Below are positions 8,854-17,821 of a stretch of 64,000 bases of DNA, piece by piece (within the stretch, counting starts at the first letter, position 1; the number at the start of each line of letters is the position of its first letter). The notes beneath the pieces are model-generated. The model saw only the letters and a program-made list of their open reading frames with translations, was not told where the DNA came from and did not search any database. Position numbers and translations under genes: made by a program. The stretch lies in the NCBI RefSeq assembly GCF_009811655.1, contig NZ_BGJX01000007.1, forward strand, positions 102,697 through 166,696, read 5' to 3'. This DNA is from Methylosinus sp. Ce-a6 (GTDB lineage: Bacteria; Pseudomonadota; Alphaproteobacteria; Rhizobiales; Beijerinckiaceae).

Positions 8854-9777
8854 ATGACAGCGCGTCGATCGACGAGCATGCAGACGACGCTCGCCGCCGC
8901 AGTGGCGCTCGAAGGCGTCGGCGCGCATGGCGGCCTGCGGTCGCGGCTCTTGTTGTCGCCCGCCGACGCGGGCTCGGGAATCGTCTTCACGCGGCTCGCC
9001 GCGGCCGATGCGCCGCTGCTCGCGCAGGCGCGCAATGTCTCCTCGACCGATCTTCGCGTGCGCCTCGGCGCGGGCGAGGCCTCTGTCTCGACGATCGAGC
9101 ATCTGTTGGCGGCCTTGCGCGGGCTCGAGATCGACAATGTCGCCATCGATGTGGACGGGCCGGAGATCCCGGCCATGGACGGCTCCGCGGCGGCTTTCGT
9201 CGCGGCGATCGACGAAGCGGGCGTCGTCGCGCTCGAAGCGCCCCGCCGCTACCTCGAGATTCGCGCGCCGGTGCGCGTCGCCGACGGCGCCGCCTGGGCG
9301 GAGCTTTCGCCCGCGCCCGCCGGCGGCTTCCATATGGATGTGGAGATCTCCTACGCCGCCGCGCCGATCGGACGGCAGCGGCGGCGGATGCGCGTGACGC
9401 CGGCGAGCTTTCGCGCCGAGATCGCGCGGGCGCGCACTTTCGGCTTCCTTTCCGACGCCGAACGTCTGTGGCGCGAGGGCAGGGCGCTCGGCGCCTCGCT
9501 CGACAATACGATCGTCATCGCGGACGGACGCGCGCTCAATCCGCAGGGCCTGCGATTCGCCGATGAATTCGTGCGCCACAAAATGCTCGACGTGCTCGGC
9601 GACCTCACGCTCGCGGGCGCGCCGATCATCGGCGCCTTCCGCTCCTATCGCGGCGGCCACAGGCTCAATCTCGCGCTCGTCGAGACGCTGCTGGCGACGC
9701 CTTCCGCCTTCGCCTTGGTCGGCGGCGCGCGAGAGCCGCGGGCGCGCCGCGCGGCGCGGGCCGCCATCGCGCGCTGA
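8854..9777 (+). CDS. lpxC: UDP-3-O-acyl-N-acetylglucosamine deacetylase
   Basis: Zinc deacetylase catalysing the committed step of lipid A synthesis. The zinc ligands are visible: His83 in STIEHLLAALRG, His242 and Asp246 in EFVRHKMLDVLGD, and the catalytic His269 in RGGHRLN. The DVDGPEIPAMDGSA block is also typical. The first ATG (8854) gives 307 residues. The family usually starts MQTTL, matching a second ATG at 8878, so the first eight residues may not be made. It lies in the standard position after ftsZ, but behind a terminator and a repeat cluster, so it probably has its own promoter in 8717-8853. Confidence 0.95.
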   Translation: MTARRSTSMQTTLAAAVALEGVGAHGGLRSRLLLSPADAGSGIVFTRLAAADAPLLAQARNVSSTDLRVRLGAGEASVSTIEHLLAALRGLEIDNVAIDVDGPEIPAMDGSAAAFVAAIDEAGVVALEAPRRYLEIRAPVRVADGAAWAELSPAPAGGFHMDVEISYAAAPIGRQRRRMRVTPASFRAEIARARTFGFLSDAERLWREGRALGASLDNTIVIADGRALNPQGLRFADEFVRHKMLDVLGDLTLAGAPIIGAFRSYRGGHRLNLALVETLLATPSAFALVGGAREPRARRAARAAIAR

Positions 9778-9966
9778 GGGCCGGCGCCGGGAGTTCTCCC
9801 GCAATTTTCCCGTAAGGCGAAATCTCGAGATTTGAAGGGGATGCGTCGCCGCGCCTCACTAGAAATACGCCATGAACTCGGCTATAGGACGAAAAAAATT
9901 CCTCCGTTCGCCGCGCGCAATGCGGCCGGCGCGACGAACGGATTTCCGGCCGGAGTCCGCCCTTCC

Positions 9967-10767
9967 ATGTTTCTCGACCCTTTCGACCATATTCCTCTGT
10001 CGTTTCTCGCCTGGACCGCGCAAATGGTCGCGTTCCATGGGATCGGATATGCGTTCGAATGGTGTGATTCGACCGGCCGGCTGAAGCGATTCAAAGTGCG
10101 CGAGCTCGACCGCATGAGCTATCGCGAGCTCTTGCCGCGCGTGCTGTTCAATCAGACGGCGATTCTCCTGCCCTCCATGCTGGCGGTCGAATATTTCGGC
10201 CTCGGCTTCGTCGGCGAGCCGCATCTGTCCTGGACCGCGCTCGCGCTCACCATGATCGTCATGCTGGTCGGCCACGACGTCGTGCAATATGTCGCGCATC
10301 GTCATCTGCTGCATCATCCCGCGATGATGAGCCGGCTGGGCCATGCGCTGCATCATCAGACCGGCGCGAGCAAGGCGATCAGCGCCTGCTATCAGTCGAG
10401 CGCCGATTTCTTCTTCGAGATCGTGCTGCCCTATCTGCTGCCGCTGGTTCTGGCCGGCGGCGGCGGCGCCAGCGTCGCCTTTCATATGGTGACGACCAGC
10501 CTCGGCGCGTTCGGCGGACTCTATGAGCATTCGGGCTATGATTTCGGGCTCGCCTTCCGCGACCCGCAGGCGAGGGGGTGGCGCAAGCGGCTCAACGGCG
10601 CGCTCGATCGTCTGACGTCGAGCATCGCGCACGGCTATCACCACACGCGCGGCAATGTGAGCTTTTCCGACGGTTTCGGCACGCCGGGCATTTGCGACAT
10701 GCTGTTCAAGACGCGCTGGGATCTCGTGCCGGAGCGTGTGCGCCAGCGAGAGCGGGCGACGGCCTGA
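9967..10767 (+). CDS. fatty acid hydroxylase / sterol desaturase family protein
   Basis: 266-residue membrane di-iron oxygenase with several hydrophobic segments. The histidine boxes are HDVVQYVAHRHLLHH, HALHHQ and HGYHHTRGN, the eight-histidine pattern of the fatty acid hydroxylase superfamily (SUR2, FA2H, ERG3). The ATG at 9967 (MFLDPFDH) is chosen over an in-frame ATG at 9832 because the 45 extra residues are basic, low in complexity and unlike the family. Substrate is not predictable; membrane lipids or hopanoid-type compounds are possible. It is inserted between lpxC and bamD, genes usually closer together. Confidence 0.85.
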   Translation: MFLDPFDHIPLSFLAWTAQMVAFHGIGYAFEWCDSTGRLKRFKVRELDRMSYRELLPRVLFNQTAILLPSMLAVEYFGLGFVGEPHLSWTALALTMIVMLVGHDVVQYVAHRHLLHHPAMMSRLGHALHHQTGASKAISACYQSSADFFFEIVLPYLLPLVLAGGGGASVAFHMVTTSLGAFGGLYEHSGYDFGLAFRDPQARGWRKRLNGALDRLTSSIAHGYHHTRGNVSFSDGFGTPGICDMLFKTRWDLVPERVRQRERATA

Positions 10768-10815
10768 GAGCGCATCTTTGTAAGGAACGGCGGGGTTCAA
10801 GCTCTCGTTCGAGTG

Positions 10816-10858
10816 ATGCCGGACTTTTGCGCACAAGTCTTGCGCGATCCGGCATTCT
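10816..10858. repeat. palindromic sequence downstream of the hydroxylase gene
   Basis: ATGCCGGA and TCCGGCAT form an 8-bp inverted repeat around a loop containing two TTGCGC-like half-sites. It could be a weak terminator or a short interspersed palindrome; no T-tract follows. Confidence 0.45.
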
Positions 10859-10903
10859 GAAAACAAGTGTGCGAAAGTTCGAGTTCTGCAGGGCGTGTTC
10901 GTG

Positions 10904-11208
10904 ATGCTTTTTGGTCAATTCGAAAAGTCCGTGACGGAGTATTTCGAGCAAGCCGCGACAACCGTTCTGTCAACCCTGACTGGACCGCTCGGCGTGGTTG
11001 GGACGTTTCTGCCTACCGTGACCGCCGAGTTCCATTCGAGAGCAGATTAGCTTTGGTGATCGATCAAAGGGACCCGCGCAAGGCAAATATCTTGCGGGCA
11101 TATGCGCTTCGAAATCACTGCGCTCACGGCGGCGCCAGCGAGCCGGTCGGCTCGATAGATCAATTCGTCGCCGACCTTTATACGTGGTTTGGCCTGTTGC
11201 GGAGATGA
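10904..11208 (+). pseudogene. frameshifted small gene, possible HEPN-like domain
   Basis: One frame from ATG 10904 reads MLFGQFEKSVTEYFEQAATT and continues to a TAG at 11048. An adjacent frame then carries LALVIDQRDPRKANILRAYA followed by LRNHCAHGG, ending at 11208. Together they would make a protein of about 100 residues broken by a one-base frameshift near 11045. The RNHCAH segment fits the R-x4-6-H motif of HEPN ribonuclease toxins, but the domain is too short and damaged to assign. Base composition is lower in GC than the flanks, suggesting an acquired, decaying gene. Confidence 0.35.
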
Positions 11209-11488
11209 CGCCGCCACGCTTGCCTGGCAAGAGAGTTCGACGCGTCACAACGCGCAGGCCCGCTCGCTCCTTGTCGGCGCACATGTAATCGTCATAGGCA
11301 AAATCGAGCGCTGATTGCTGCGCCGAGCGCAAATCCACTCCCCGGCGTGTCCCGCCATAATCTCGCCCGATCCGAACCGTCTTCTTCGAGAAGAGTGGAA
11401 GGCCCGCCATCGCGCGTGTTCCCGAGTGGCGCCGGCGGTCGAATTGGTCTAGAGAACGACGTAACCGACGTCCCCGCGAGGCGATTTC
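11209..11488. other. intergenic stretch without recognised gene
   Basis: Between the broken gene and bamD there is no convincing coding region on the plus strand. A minus-strand frame is open across it, but it is part of a long antisense frame through bamD and recN and has no recognisable domain. It should contain the bamD promoter. Confidence 0.5.
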
Positions 11489-12385
11489 ATGCCGAAAGAC
11501 AGCTCGTCCCGAATTTCCGCCGTCGCGCGCGCCGCGCTGGCGGCGGCCCTCGTCGCGGCCCTGCCGGCCGCGCCCGCCCGCGCCGATATTCTGGACAGCA
11601 TCACCAGCGGTTTCGGGCTGTTCTCGGGCCCCAAATACAAGACCGAGATTCTGCCGGAGATCCCGGCCGAGGATATCTATAATCAGGGTCTCGCCCGCCT
11701 CGAGAAGCATGATTACGAGAACGCCGCCAAGAAGTTCGGCGAGCTCGAGAAGCAATATCCCTTCTCGCAATGGGCCCGCAAAGGCCTGTTGATGCAGACC
11801 TTCGCGCAATATCAGAAGCCCGCCTATGACGACGCCGTCGCCACGGCGCAGCGCTATATCGGGCTCTATCCGACCTCGCCGGACACGCCCTATGTCTATT
11901 ATCTCGCGGGCATGTCCTACTATAATCAGGTTCCTGCGGTGATGCAGGACCAGGAGACGGCGGAGAAGGCGCTCGCCATCTTCACCCAGCTCGTCGAGAA
12001 ATTTCCCAAGTCGGAATATGTGACCGACGTCAAATACAAGATCCAGGTGGCGCGCGACCAGCTCGCCGCCAAGGAGATGACGGTCGGCCGCTTCTATCTG
12101 ACCCGCAAGAATTATTCGGCCGCGGTGAACCGTTTCCACGAGGTGCTCGCCAAATATCAGACGACGCGCCACGCCGAGGAGGCGCTCTATCGCCTGACGG
12201 AAGCCTATTTCGCCATGGGCGTCGTCAATGAGGCGCAGACGGCGGCGGCCATTCTGGGGCATAATTTCCCCGATTCGTCCTGGTACAAGGACGCCCATGC
12301 GCTGCTCGCGACGGGCGGCGTGGCGCCCGAGGAGCATCGGGGCTCTTGGCTCTCCAAGATCGGCAAGACGCTCGGCGCGAGCTGA
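11489..12385 (+). CDS. bamD: outer membrane assembly protein BamD/ComL without lipobox
   Basis: 298-residue TPR protein of the beta-barrel assembly machinery. Residues 60-280 hold about five TPR-like repeats, e.g. YNQGLARLEKHDYENAAKKF and RYIGLYPTSPDTPYVYYLAG. The N terminus is a signal peptide (basic start, Ala/Leu core, cleavage after ARA near residue 33). Family members are normally lipoproteins anchored by a Cys in an L-A-G-C motif. This sequence contains no cysteine at all, so it cannot be lipidated unless the start is misplaced. Position before recN is the normal alphaproteobacterial context and supports the assignment. Confidence 0.9.
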   Translation: MPKDSSSRISAVARAALAAALVAALPAAPARADILDSITSGFGLFSGPKYKTEILPEIPAEDIYNQGLARLEKHDYENAAKKFGELEKQYPFSQWARKGLLMQTFAQYQKPAYDDAVATAQRYIGLYPTSPDTPYVYYLAGMSYYNQVPAVMQDQETAEKALAIFTQLVEKFPKSEYVTDVKYKIQVARDQLAAKEMTVGRFYLTRKNYSAAVNRFHEVLAKYQTTRHAEEALYRLTEAYFAMGVVNEAQTAAAILGHNFPDSSWYKDAHALLATGGVAPEEHRGSWLSKIGKTLGAS

Positions 12386-12431
12386 GTTCGCCCGGCCGAG
12401 ACGGGGCAGCCGGAAGAGTAGAAGCGCGCGC

Positions 12432-14120
12432 ATGCTCGTCCGTCTTTCCATTCGCGACATCGTCCTCATCGACCGGCTCGATCTCGAATTCGCGTCCGGC
12501 CTGACGACGCTGACCGGCGAGACCGGCGCCGGCAAATCCATTCTGCTCGACGCTTTCCTGCTCGCTTTGGGCGCGCGCGGCGACGCCTCTCTGGTGCGCG
12601 CCGGCGAGGAGCAGGGGCAGGTGACGGCGGCCTTCGATCTGCCGCATGGCCATCCGGCGCTCGCCGCTGCGCGCGAGTTCGGCCTCGACGCCGAGGACGA
12701 GCTGGTCTTGCGCCGCGTGCAGACGAGCGACGGGCGCACGCGCGCCTTCGTCAACGACCAGCCGGCGAGCGCCCAGGCGCTGCGCGCGATCGGCGCCTCG
12801 CTCGTCGAGATCCACTGCCAGCACGACGATCGCGCGCTCGTCGATCCGAGCGCCCATCGCGCCCTCGTCGACGCCCATGGCGGGCTCGGCGACAAGGCCG
12901 CCGAAGTGCGCGAGCTGCACGCCGCCCTGCAGCGGGCGCGCCGCGCGCTCGCGGAGGAGGAGGCGCGCGTCGAAAGAGCGCGCGCCGAAGCGGATTATCT
13001 GCGCCATGCTTCCGCCGAGCTCGCGGCGCTCGCCCCGCAGCCGGGCGAGGAGGCCGCGCTCGCCGAGCGGCGCCAATCCATGCAGCGATCGGAGAAGGTC
13101 GCGGGCGATCTGCGCGACGCGCTCGAAGCTTTCGCCGGGGATCATTCGCCGGCCTCCGAGATCGCCTCCGCCGCGCGGCGGCTGGAGCGGCGCATGGCCC
13201 AGGCGCCGCAACTCATAGAGCCGCCGGCGCGCGCGCTCGCCCAGGCGCTGGACGCGCTGTCGTTGGCCGAGCAGGCGTTGGAGCAGGCGCTCGCCGACGC
13301 CGATTTCGACCCGCGCGAATTGGAGCGCATAGAGGAGCGGCTGTTCGCGCTGCGCGGCGCGGCGCGCAAACATCAGACGAGCGTCGACGCGCTCGCCGCG
13401 CTCGCCGAGCGCTTCGTCGCCGATCTGGCGGCGCTCGACGCCGGTGAGGCGCGCGTCGCCGCTCTCAGCGCGGAGGTCGGAAAGGCGCAGGCCGCCTATG
13501 CCGAGGCGGCGGAGAGCCTTTCGGCGGCGCGGCGCGCGGCGGCCAAAAAGCTCGACGCGCTGGTCGAGGGCGAGCTGAAGCCCTTGAAGCTCGAAGGGGC
13601 GCGCTTTCGCACGGAGATCGTCAGCGATATCGAGACGGGCGGGCCGGAGGGCTATGATCGCGTCGAATTCTGGGTGCAGACCAATCCGGGCTCGCGGCCG
13701 GGCCCTCTGGTGAAGGTCGCCTCCGGCGGCGAGCTCGCGCGCTTCATGCTGGCTTTGAAAGTGGTGCTCGCCGACCGCGGCTCGGCGCCCACACTCGTCT
13801 TCGACGAGATCGATACGGGCGTCGGCGGCGCGGTGGCGGACGCCATCGGCCAGCGCCTCGCCCGACTCGCGAAACGCGCGCAAGTGCTGACCGTCACCCA
13901 TGCGCCGCAAGTGGCGGCGCGGGCGAGCCGGCATTTGCGCATCGCCAAGAGCGCCGTGAAGGGCGCGGCCGGGGGCAAGGCGAAGGACAGGGTGGCGACG
14001 CGCGTCGCGCAGCTCGAGGAGGCGGAGCGGCGCGAGGAGATCGCGCGGATGCTCTCCGGCGCGGCGATCACCGACGAGGCCCGCGCCGCCGCCCGTAGGC
14101 TGCTCGAGGGGGCGGGGTAG
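12432..14120 (+). CDS. recN: DNA repair ATPase RecN
   Basis: 562-residue SMC-like protein of double-strand break repair. Walker A GETGAGKS is at residues 29-36, followed by a long Ala/Glu/Arg-rich antiparallel coiled coil. The ABC signature ASGGELARFMLALKVVL and Walker B PTLVFDEIDTGVGG lie near residue 454 and before it. The ATG at 12432 (MLVRLSIRDIVLIDRL) is the standard family start; an earlier in-frame ATG lies inside bamD and is rejected. It follows bamD by 46 bases. Confidence 0.96.
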   Translation: MLVRLSIRDIVLIDRLDLEFASGLTTLTGETGAGKSILLDAFLLALGARGDASLVRAGEEQGQVTAAFDLPHGHPALAAAREFGLDAEDELVLRRVQTSDGRTRAFVNDQPASAQALRAIGASLVEIHCQHDDRALVDPSAHRALVDAHGGLGDKAAEVRELHAALQRARRALAEEEARVERARAEADYLRHASAELAALAPQPGEEAALAERRQSMQRSEKVAGDLRDALEAFAGDHSPASEIASAARRLERRMAQAPQLIEPPARALAQALDALSLAEQALEQALADADFDPRELERIEERLFALRGAARKHQTSVDALAALAERFVADLAALDAGEARVAALSAEVGKAQAAYAEAAESLSAARRAAAKKLDALVEGELKPLKLEGARFRTEIVSDIETGGPEGYDRVEFWVQTNPGSRPGPLVKVASGGELARFMLALKVVLADRGSAPTLVFDEIDTGVGGAVADAIGQRLARLAKRAQVLTVTHAPQVAARASRHLRIAKSAVKGAAGGKAKDRVATRVAQLEEAERREEIARMLSGAAITDEARAAARRLLEGAG

Positions 14121-14264
14121 AGTCTTTTGTTCGACGCATTTCCAACGCCGAACCGGCGTCCACTTCGGCGGGAAACGCTCTGAGGCCCGTACGGATTCGG
14201 TCCGATTTGGCGAAAGCTCGATCTCGGGTTAAAGAAGCGTAACCAGACGGGCTCGGGAGGACGA

Positions 14265-14951
14265 ATGAGACTGGCGATCTGCGCGGCGGCCGCCGCCTTG
14301 GGCTTCTCGCTCGCGGGCTGCAACACCCCCTCGCCCGAGCGCGAGTTCGTCGCCAAAGCGGTGGACGAGCCGCCGCCGCCGAAGGTGAGGCTCTCGCAAC
14401 GCGAGCAGCTCGACGAGAGCATTTCCCGCTATGCGCTCGCCTATGACATTCCCGAATCGCTGATCCACGCCGCGGTCCGCCGCGAGAGCAATTACAATCC
14501 CGCCGCCAAGCACGGGCCCTATTGGGGTCTGATGCAGATCCGCTACGACACGGCGCGCAGCGTCGGCTACAGCGGCCCGGCCAAGGGCCTGCTCGACGCC
14601 GAGACCAATCTCGCCTATGCCGGCGCCTATCTCGCCAACGCCTTCCGCGTCGCCGGCGGAAACGCGCAACGGGCGATCCAGCTCTACGCCAAGGGCTTTT
14701 ATTTCGAGGCCAAGCGCAAGGGGCTGCTCGGGCAGATGATGAGCGGGCGCTCGGGCGCCGAAGAGAAGAGCGAGCCGGCGGCGCCCGTAGCAGCCTCGGC
14801 CGAGACGCGGGCTCTCGCGCTAGCGGCGATCGATATTCCCGCGGGGAGGCGCGTAGAGGCGGCGGAGGCGCAAGCCCAGCCGGCGCCGATTATGGAGTAT
14901 ACGGCCGCGCAGTCCCCCGTCGCGCCGGAGGAGCAGACGGCGCAGCAGTGA
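14265..14951 (+). CDS. lytic transglycosylase lipoprotein (SLT domain)
   Basis: 228-residue peptidoglycan-cleaving lipoprotein. The signal peptide ends in the lipobox LAGC with Cys19. The SLT lysozyme-like domain spans about 52-160 with the catalytic Glu74 in VRRESNYNP, then YWGLMQIRYDTARSVGY and NLAYAGAYLANAF. The C-terminal 70 residues are low-complexity, rich in Ala and Glu. It is the only member of its class in the window. It faces a toxin-antitoxin pair transcribed towards it. Confidence 0.88.
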   Translation: MRLAICAAAAALGFSLAGCNTPSPEREFVAKAVDEPPPPKVRLSQREQLDESISRYALAYDIPESLIHAAVRRESNYNPAAKHGPYWGLMQIRYDTARSVGYSGPAKGLLDAETNLAYAGAYLANAFRVAGGNAQRAIQLYAKGFYFEAKRKGLLGQMMSGRSGAEEKSEPAAPVAASAETRALALAAIDIPAGRRVEAAEAQAQPAPIMEYTAAQSPVAPEEQTAQQ

Positions 14952-14961
14952 GCGCCGCGCC

Positions 14962-15249
14962 TCAAAAAGCGTCCGGCCAGCGTCGCGCTCCGTGAAAGAT
15001 GCGCAGTATGTGTATGGTCTCGTTCTGCCCGCGATACGGAACAAGCAACGGGGTCTCCACGACGACGAATTCCCGCGTGCCGAAAACGCGGCCGGGACGT
15101 CCGATGTGGGGAGCGTCGGGAAGCGTCGTTTCGAGCGTATCGACGAGATGTAAGACCATCCGCCGGGCGGCGACGGGATTATCGCGCGCGATATAGGCGC
15201 GGATCGCCGCCAGATCGCCGAGCGCTTTTCGCGACCAGACGATTTTCAT
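14962..15249 (-). CDS. parE: RelE/ParE-family toxin
   Basis: 95-residue type II toxin. MKIVWSRKALGDLAAIRAYI, then RDNPVAARRMVLHLVDTLE and the C-terminal TIHILRIFHGARRW are the standard ParE pattern. By family, ParE proteins poison DNA gyrase, while RelE homologues cut mRNA in the ribosome; the IFHGARRW ending favours ParE. Its start overlaps the antitoxin end by four bases, so the pair is one operon with antitoxin first. It ends 11 bases from the convergent transglycosylase gene. Confidence 0.9.
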   Translation of the reverse strand: MKIVWSRKALGDLAAIRAYIARDNPVAARRMVLHLVDTLETTLPDAPHIGRPGRVFGTREFVVVETPLLVPYRGQNETIHILRIFHGARRWPDAF

Positions 15250-15530
15250 GGAGCGGGCGCTTCATCCGGCGTGTCCCATGACTCCACCCACTTCCGCACG
15301 TCTTCATGCGCGATCGCTTCGCCCGCGTCGATCGCTCGGATGGCCGCTCGAATTCCCTCGACTTGCCATTCATTGGCGTCGAGAAATTGAGCGATCGCTT
15401 CCGCTGCGAGGAAGGAACGGCTACGGCCAGTGCTCTCCGCGAGTTTCTCCAACCGCTCCTTGGTCGAGGCGTCGACGCGGACGGTGAAGGTTTCGCTCGC
15501 TTGGGCGCTGCTTTGTGCTTTCACGTACAC
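15246..15530 (-). CDS. ribbon-helix-helix (CopG/ParD-type) antitoxin
   Basis: 94-residue antitoxin. Residues 13-50 form a ribbon-helix-helix domain (TFTVRVDASTKERLEKLAES, then GRSRSFLAAEAIAQFLD). The rest, including IRAAIRAIDAGEAIAHEDVR, is the toxin-binding tail seen in this class. The start is a GTG at 15530. An ATG two bases upstream is in another frame. It is cotranscribed with the parE-type toxin and expected to repress their shared promoter. Confidence 0.9.
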   Translation of the reverse strand: MYVKAQSSAQASETFTVRVDASTKERLEKLAESTGRSRSFLAAEAIAQFLDANEWQVEGIRAAIRAIDAGEAIAHEDVRKWVESWDTPDEAPAP

Positions 15531-15575
15531 ATCTTATCGCGAATGTGCGTTTGGGCAAGCGTGGGAGGAGGGCCG

Positions 15576-15712
15576 GGTCATGCCCGCGCTTGTCGCGGGC
15601 ATCCGAGACAATTGCGACTCGCAGGGAGAGGAAGCGGCGTTGTTCCGCTCATGTTCCGACTTTCCTGAGCCGTCGCGGCGTGGATGGCCGCGACACGCGG
15701 GGCCATGACTCC
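15576..15712. repeat. palindromic intergenic repeat, Hyphomicrobiales type
   Basis: GTCATGCCCGCGCTTGTCGC followed by GGGCAT at the left, and the related GGATGGCCGCGACACGCGGG with GCCATGAC at the right, form two hairpins facing each other over about 130 bases. Similar chromosomal palindromes are common in this order. The rest of the 15531-15822 interval holds no gene. Confidence 0.7.
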
Positions 15713-15822
15713 GCTCGTGAACTTGGATACGGAGCCCTGAGCCCGCTCCCCCTCGCATTGCCTCCCGCGCCGCGCTGGCCTAAGACAGCCCACCGCCCTT
15801 TCCTTAAAGCCAGCCCGCGCCG

Positions 15823-16698
15823 ATGCGAGACGAATCTTTGCCGAAGATCGAGACCGAGACGCTCGCGGATCTGCGCGACGAGATCGACCGCATCGATCGC
15901 GAGATGCATGGCCTGCTCATGCAGCGCGGCGAGATCATAGATCGGCTGATCGCGGTCAAAGGACCGAACGGGGCCTCCGCTTTTCGGCCCGATCGCGAGG
16001 CCCGGATGATGCGTGCGCTCGTCTCGCGGCACAGAGGCCTGCTGCCGGTCGATACGGTCGAGGGCATTTGGCGCATCATCGTCTCGACCTTCACCTATAT
16101 GCAGGCCGAATACAGCGTCCACGCCGATGATTCCGGCGGCGACGCGGCCATGCGCGACAGCGCGCGCTTTCACTTCGGCTTCACCGTGCCCTATGTCGCC
16201 CATCACGGCGCCGGCGCGGTCGTCGCGGCGGTGGCGGCCTCCAAGGGCGATCTCGGCATGTTGCGCTCCTCGGGCGCGCAGGAGGAGGGCGCCTGGTGGA
16301 CGCGGCTCGTCGGCGTGGACGCGCCCAAGATCATCGCGCGCCTGCCTTTCGTCGAGCGGCCGAACCATCCGGCGGGCCTGCCCGTGCTGATCGTCGCCAA
16401 GCCGCTCGCCGAGGCCGCCTCGCAGGATATCGCCCTCCATGCGCTCTCGCTGCCGAAATGGCATCCGGCCGCGCCGGCGGCGATCGACGCGCTCGCCGGC
16501 GAAATTCTCGCCACCGCGCCCTCCGCCGGCGAATTGTCGCTGCTCGTCGCCGCGCCCGGCCATGTCGGCGCCATGCAATTCGTGCAAGAGCTGGAGAGGG
16601 CTGGAGCGGGACGCGCGAGCGCCGCGCCGGTCGGCAGCCATGCGGCGCGTTTCGAATTGGACACGGCCCGCAGTGGCGTTTTTGTCCCGAGGAGTTGA
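15823..16698 (+). CDS. chorismate mutase, two-domain protein
   Basis: 291-residue protein. Residues 8-95 are an AroQ-type chorismate mutase ([20 protein letters not shown], then [12 protein letters not shown]), which converts chorismate to prephenate. The C-terminal 180 residues resemble a degenerate prephenate-dehydratase-like fold but lack a clear catalytic motif. The ATG at 15823 has a poor ribosome-binding site. It leads a three-gene set with hisC and tyrA, matching conversion of chorismate through prephenate towards tyrosine. Confidence 0.82.
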   Translation: MRDESLPKIETETLADLRDEIDRIDREMHGLLMQRGEIIDRLIAVKGPNGASAFRPDREARMMRALVSRHRGLLPVDTVEGIWRIIVSTFTYMQAEYSVHADDSGGDAAMRDSARFHFGFTVPYVAHHGAGAVVAAVAASKGDLGMLRSSGAQEEGAWWTRLVGVDAPKIIARLPFVERPNHPAGLPVLIVAKPLAEAASQDIALHALSLPKWHPAAPAAIDALAGEILATAPSAGELSLLVAAPGHVGAMQFVQELERAGAGRASAAPVGSHAARFELDTARSGVFVPRS

Positions 16699-16702
16699 CG
16701 AG

Positions 16703-17821
16703 ATGACGAAACCCGTCGTGCGGCCGAGCGTGCTGGCGATCGACGCCTATGTGCCCGGCAAGAGCGCCGCCCCCGGCGCCGCGCGCGTCTTCAAGCTCTC
16801 CGCCAATGAGACGCCGCTCGGGCCGTCGCCCAAGGCGATCGAAGCGCTGCGCGCCTTCGCGCCGAAAATCGCCGCCTATCCGGACGGCTCGGCGACGCGC
16901 CTGCGGCAGGCGATCGGCGCAGAGCTGGGGCTCGATCCCGAGCGCATCGTCTGCGGCGCGGGCTCGGACGATATTCTCGCTCTGCTCGCGCACGCCTTCA
17001 TCGAGCCGGGCGACGAGGGAATCTACACGCAATACGGATTTCTCGAATATCGCATCGTCATTCTGGCGTCGGGAGGCGTTCCCGTCGTCGCGCCGGAGAC
17101 GAATTACAGAGCGAGCGTCGACGCTATTCTCGAGAAAGTGACCGCGCGCACGAAGATCGTGTTCGTCGCCAATCCGAACAATCCGACCGGAACCTATCTG
17201 CCGAAAGCGGAGATCCTGCGGCTCGCCGACGCGCTGCCGCCGCATGTCGTGCTCGTCATCGACGCGGCCTATGCCGAATATGTGCGCGCCGAGGATTATT
17301 CGCCGGCGCTCGAGCTCGCCGCGACGCGCGAGAATGTGGTGACGACGCGCACCTTCTCGAAGATCTACGGCCTCGCGGGGTTGCGGCTCGGCTGGGGCTA
17401 TGGCTCGGCGCATATCATGGATGCGCTGAATCGCCTTCGCGGCCCCTTCAATGTGAGCAGCGCGGCGATCGAGGCGGGCATAGAGGCGGTGCAGGACAGA
17501 GCGCATCTCGAGGCGGCGATCGCGCATAATGCGCGCTGGCTGCCGTTGCTGACGCGCGAGATCGCGGCGCTGGGGCTCGAGGTTCTGCCGAGCGTCGCCA
17601 ATTTCATCGCCATCCGCTTTCCCGACGAGGCCGGACGCACGGCGGCGGACGCCGATCGCTTCCTCACCTCGCGCGGGCTGGTGCTGCGCGCGATCGGCGC
17701 TTATGGAATGCCGCAATTTTTGCGGCTGACGATCGGCTCCGAGGAGGCCAATCGTCTCGTCGTGGAGGCGCTCGGCGAATTCACGGCGTCCTCGCGGGCG
17801 CCGCGGGCCGCGCATGGCTGA
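16703..17821 (+). CDS. hisC: histidinol-phosphate / aromatic aminotransferase
   Basis: 372-residue PLP-dependent fold-type I aminotransferase. The N-terminal [20 protein letters not shown], the cofactor-contacting [11 protein letters not shown] and the Schiff-base Lys220 in [19 protein letters not shown] are visible. The ATG at 16703 follows GAGGAG by 8 bases. It lies between chorismate mutase and prephenate dehydrogenase, so it probably also transaminates prephenate or aromatic 2-oxo acids besides any role in histidine synthesis. It overlaps tyrA by eight bases. Confidence 0.92.
   Translation: MTKPVVRPSVLAIDAYVPGKSAAPGAARVFKLSANETPLGPSPKAIEALRAFAPKIAAYPDGSATRLRQAIGAELGLDPERIVCGAGSDDILALLAHAFIEPGDEGIYTQYGFLEYRIVILASGGVPVVAPETNYRASVDAILEKVTARTKIVFVANPNNPTGTYLPKAEILRLADALPPHVVLVIDAAYAEYVRAEDYSPALELAATRENVVTTRTFSKIYGLAGLRLGWGYGSAHIMDALNRLRGPFNVSSAAIEAGIEAVQDRAHLEAAIAHNARWLPLLTREIAALGLEVLPSVANFIAIRFPDEAGRTAADADRFLTSRGLVLRAIGAYGMPQFLRLTIGSEEANRLVVEALGEFTASSRAPRAAHG

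Noticed and set aside
6340..9804. Very long open frame on the minus strand across ftsA, ftsZ and lpxC
   Set aside because: It runs antisense to three well-supported essential genes; its translation is Arg/Ala/Gly/Asp-rich without domains, as expected from complementary high-GC codons.
10970..11420. Minus-strand frame upstream of bamD that might be a transposase remnant
   Set aside because: The frame is continuous with antisense of bamD and recN and no transposase motif is visible.
15576..15712. Possible tRNA or other structured RNA from the strong inverted repeats
   Set aside because: No cloverleaf, T-loop GTTCGANTC or CCA end; it fits interspersed palindromes seen elsewhere in the window.
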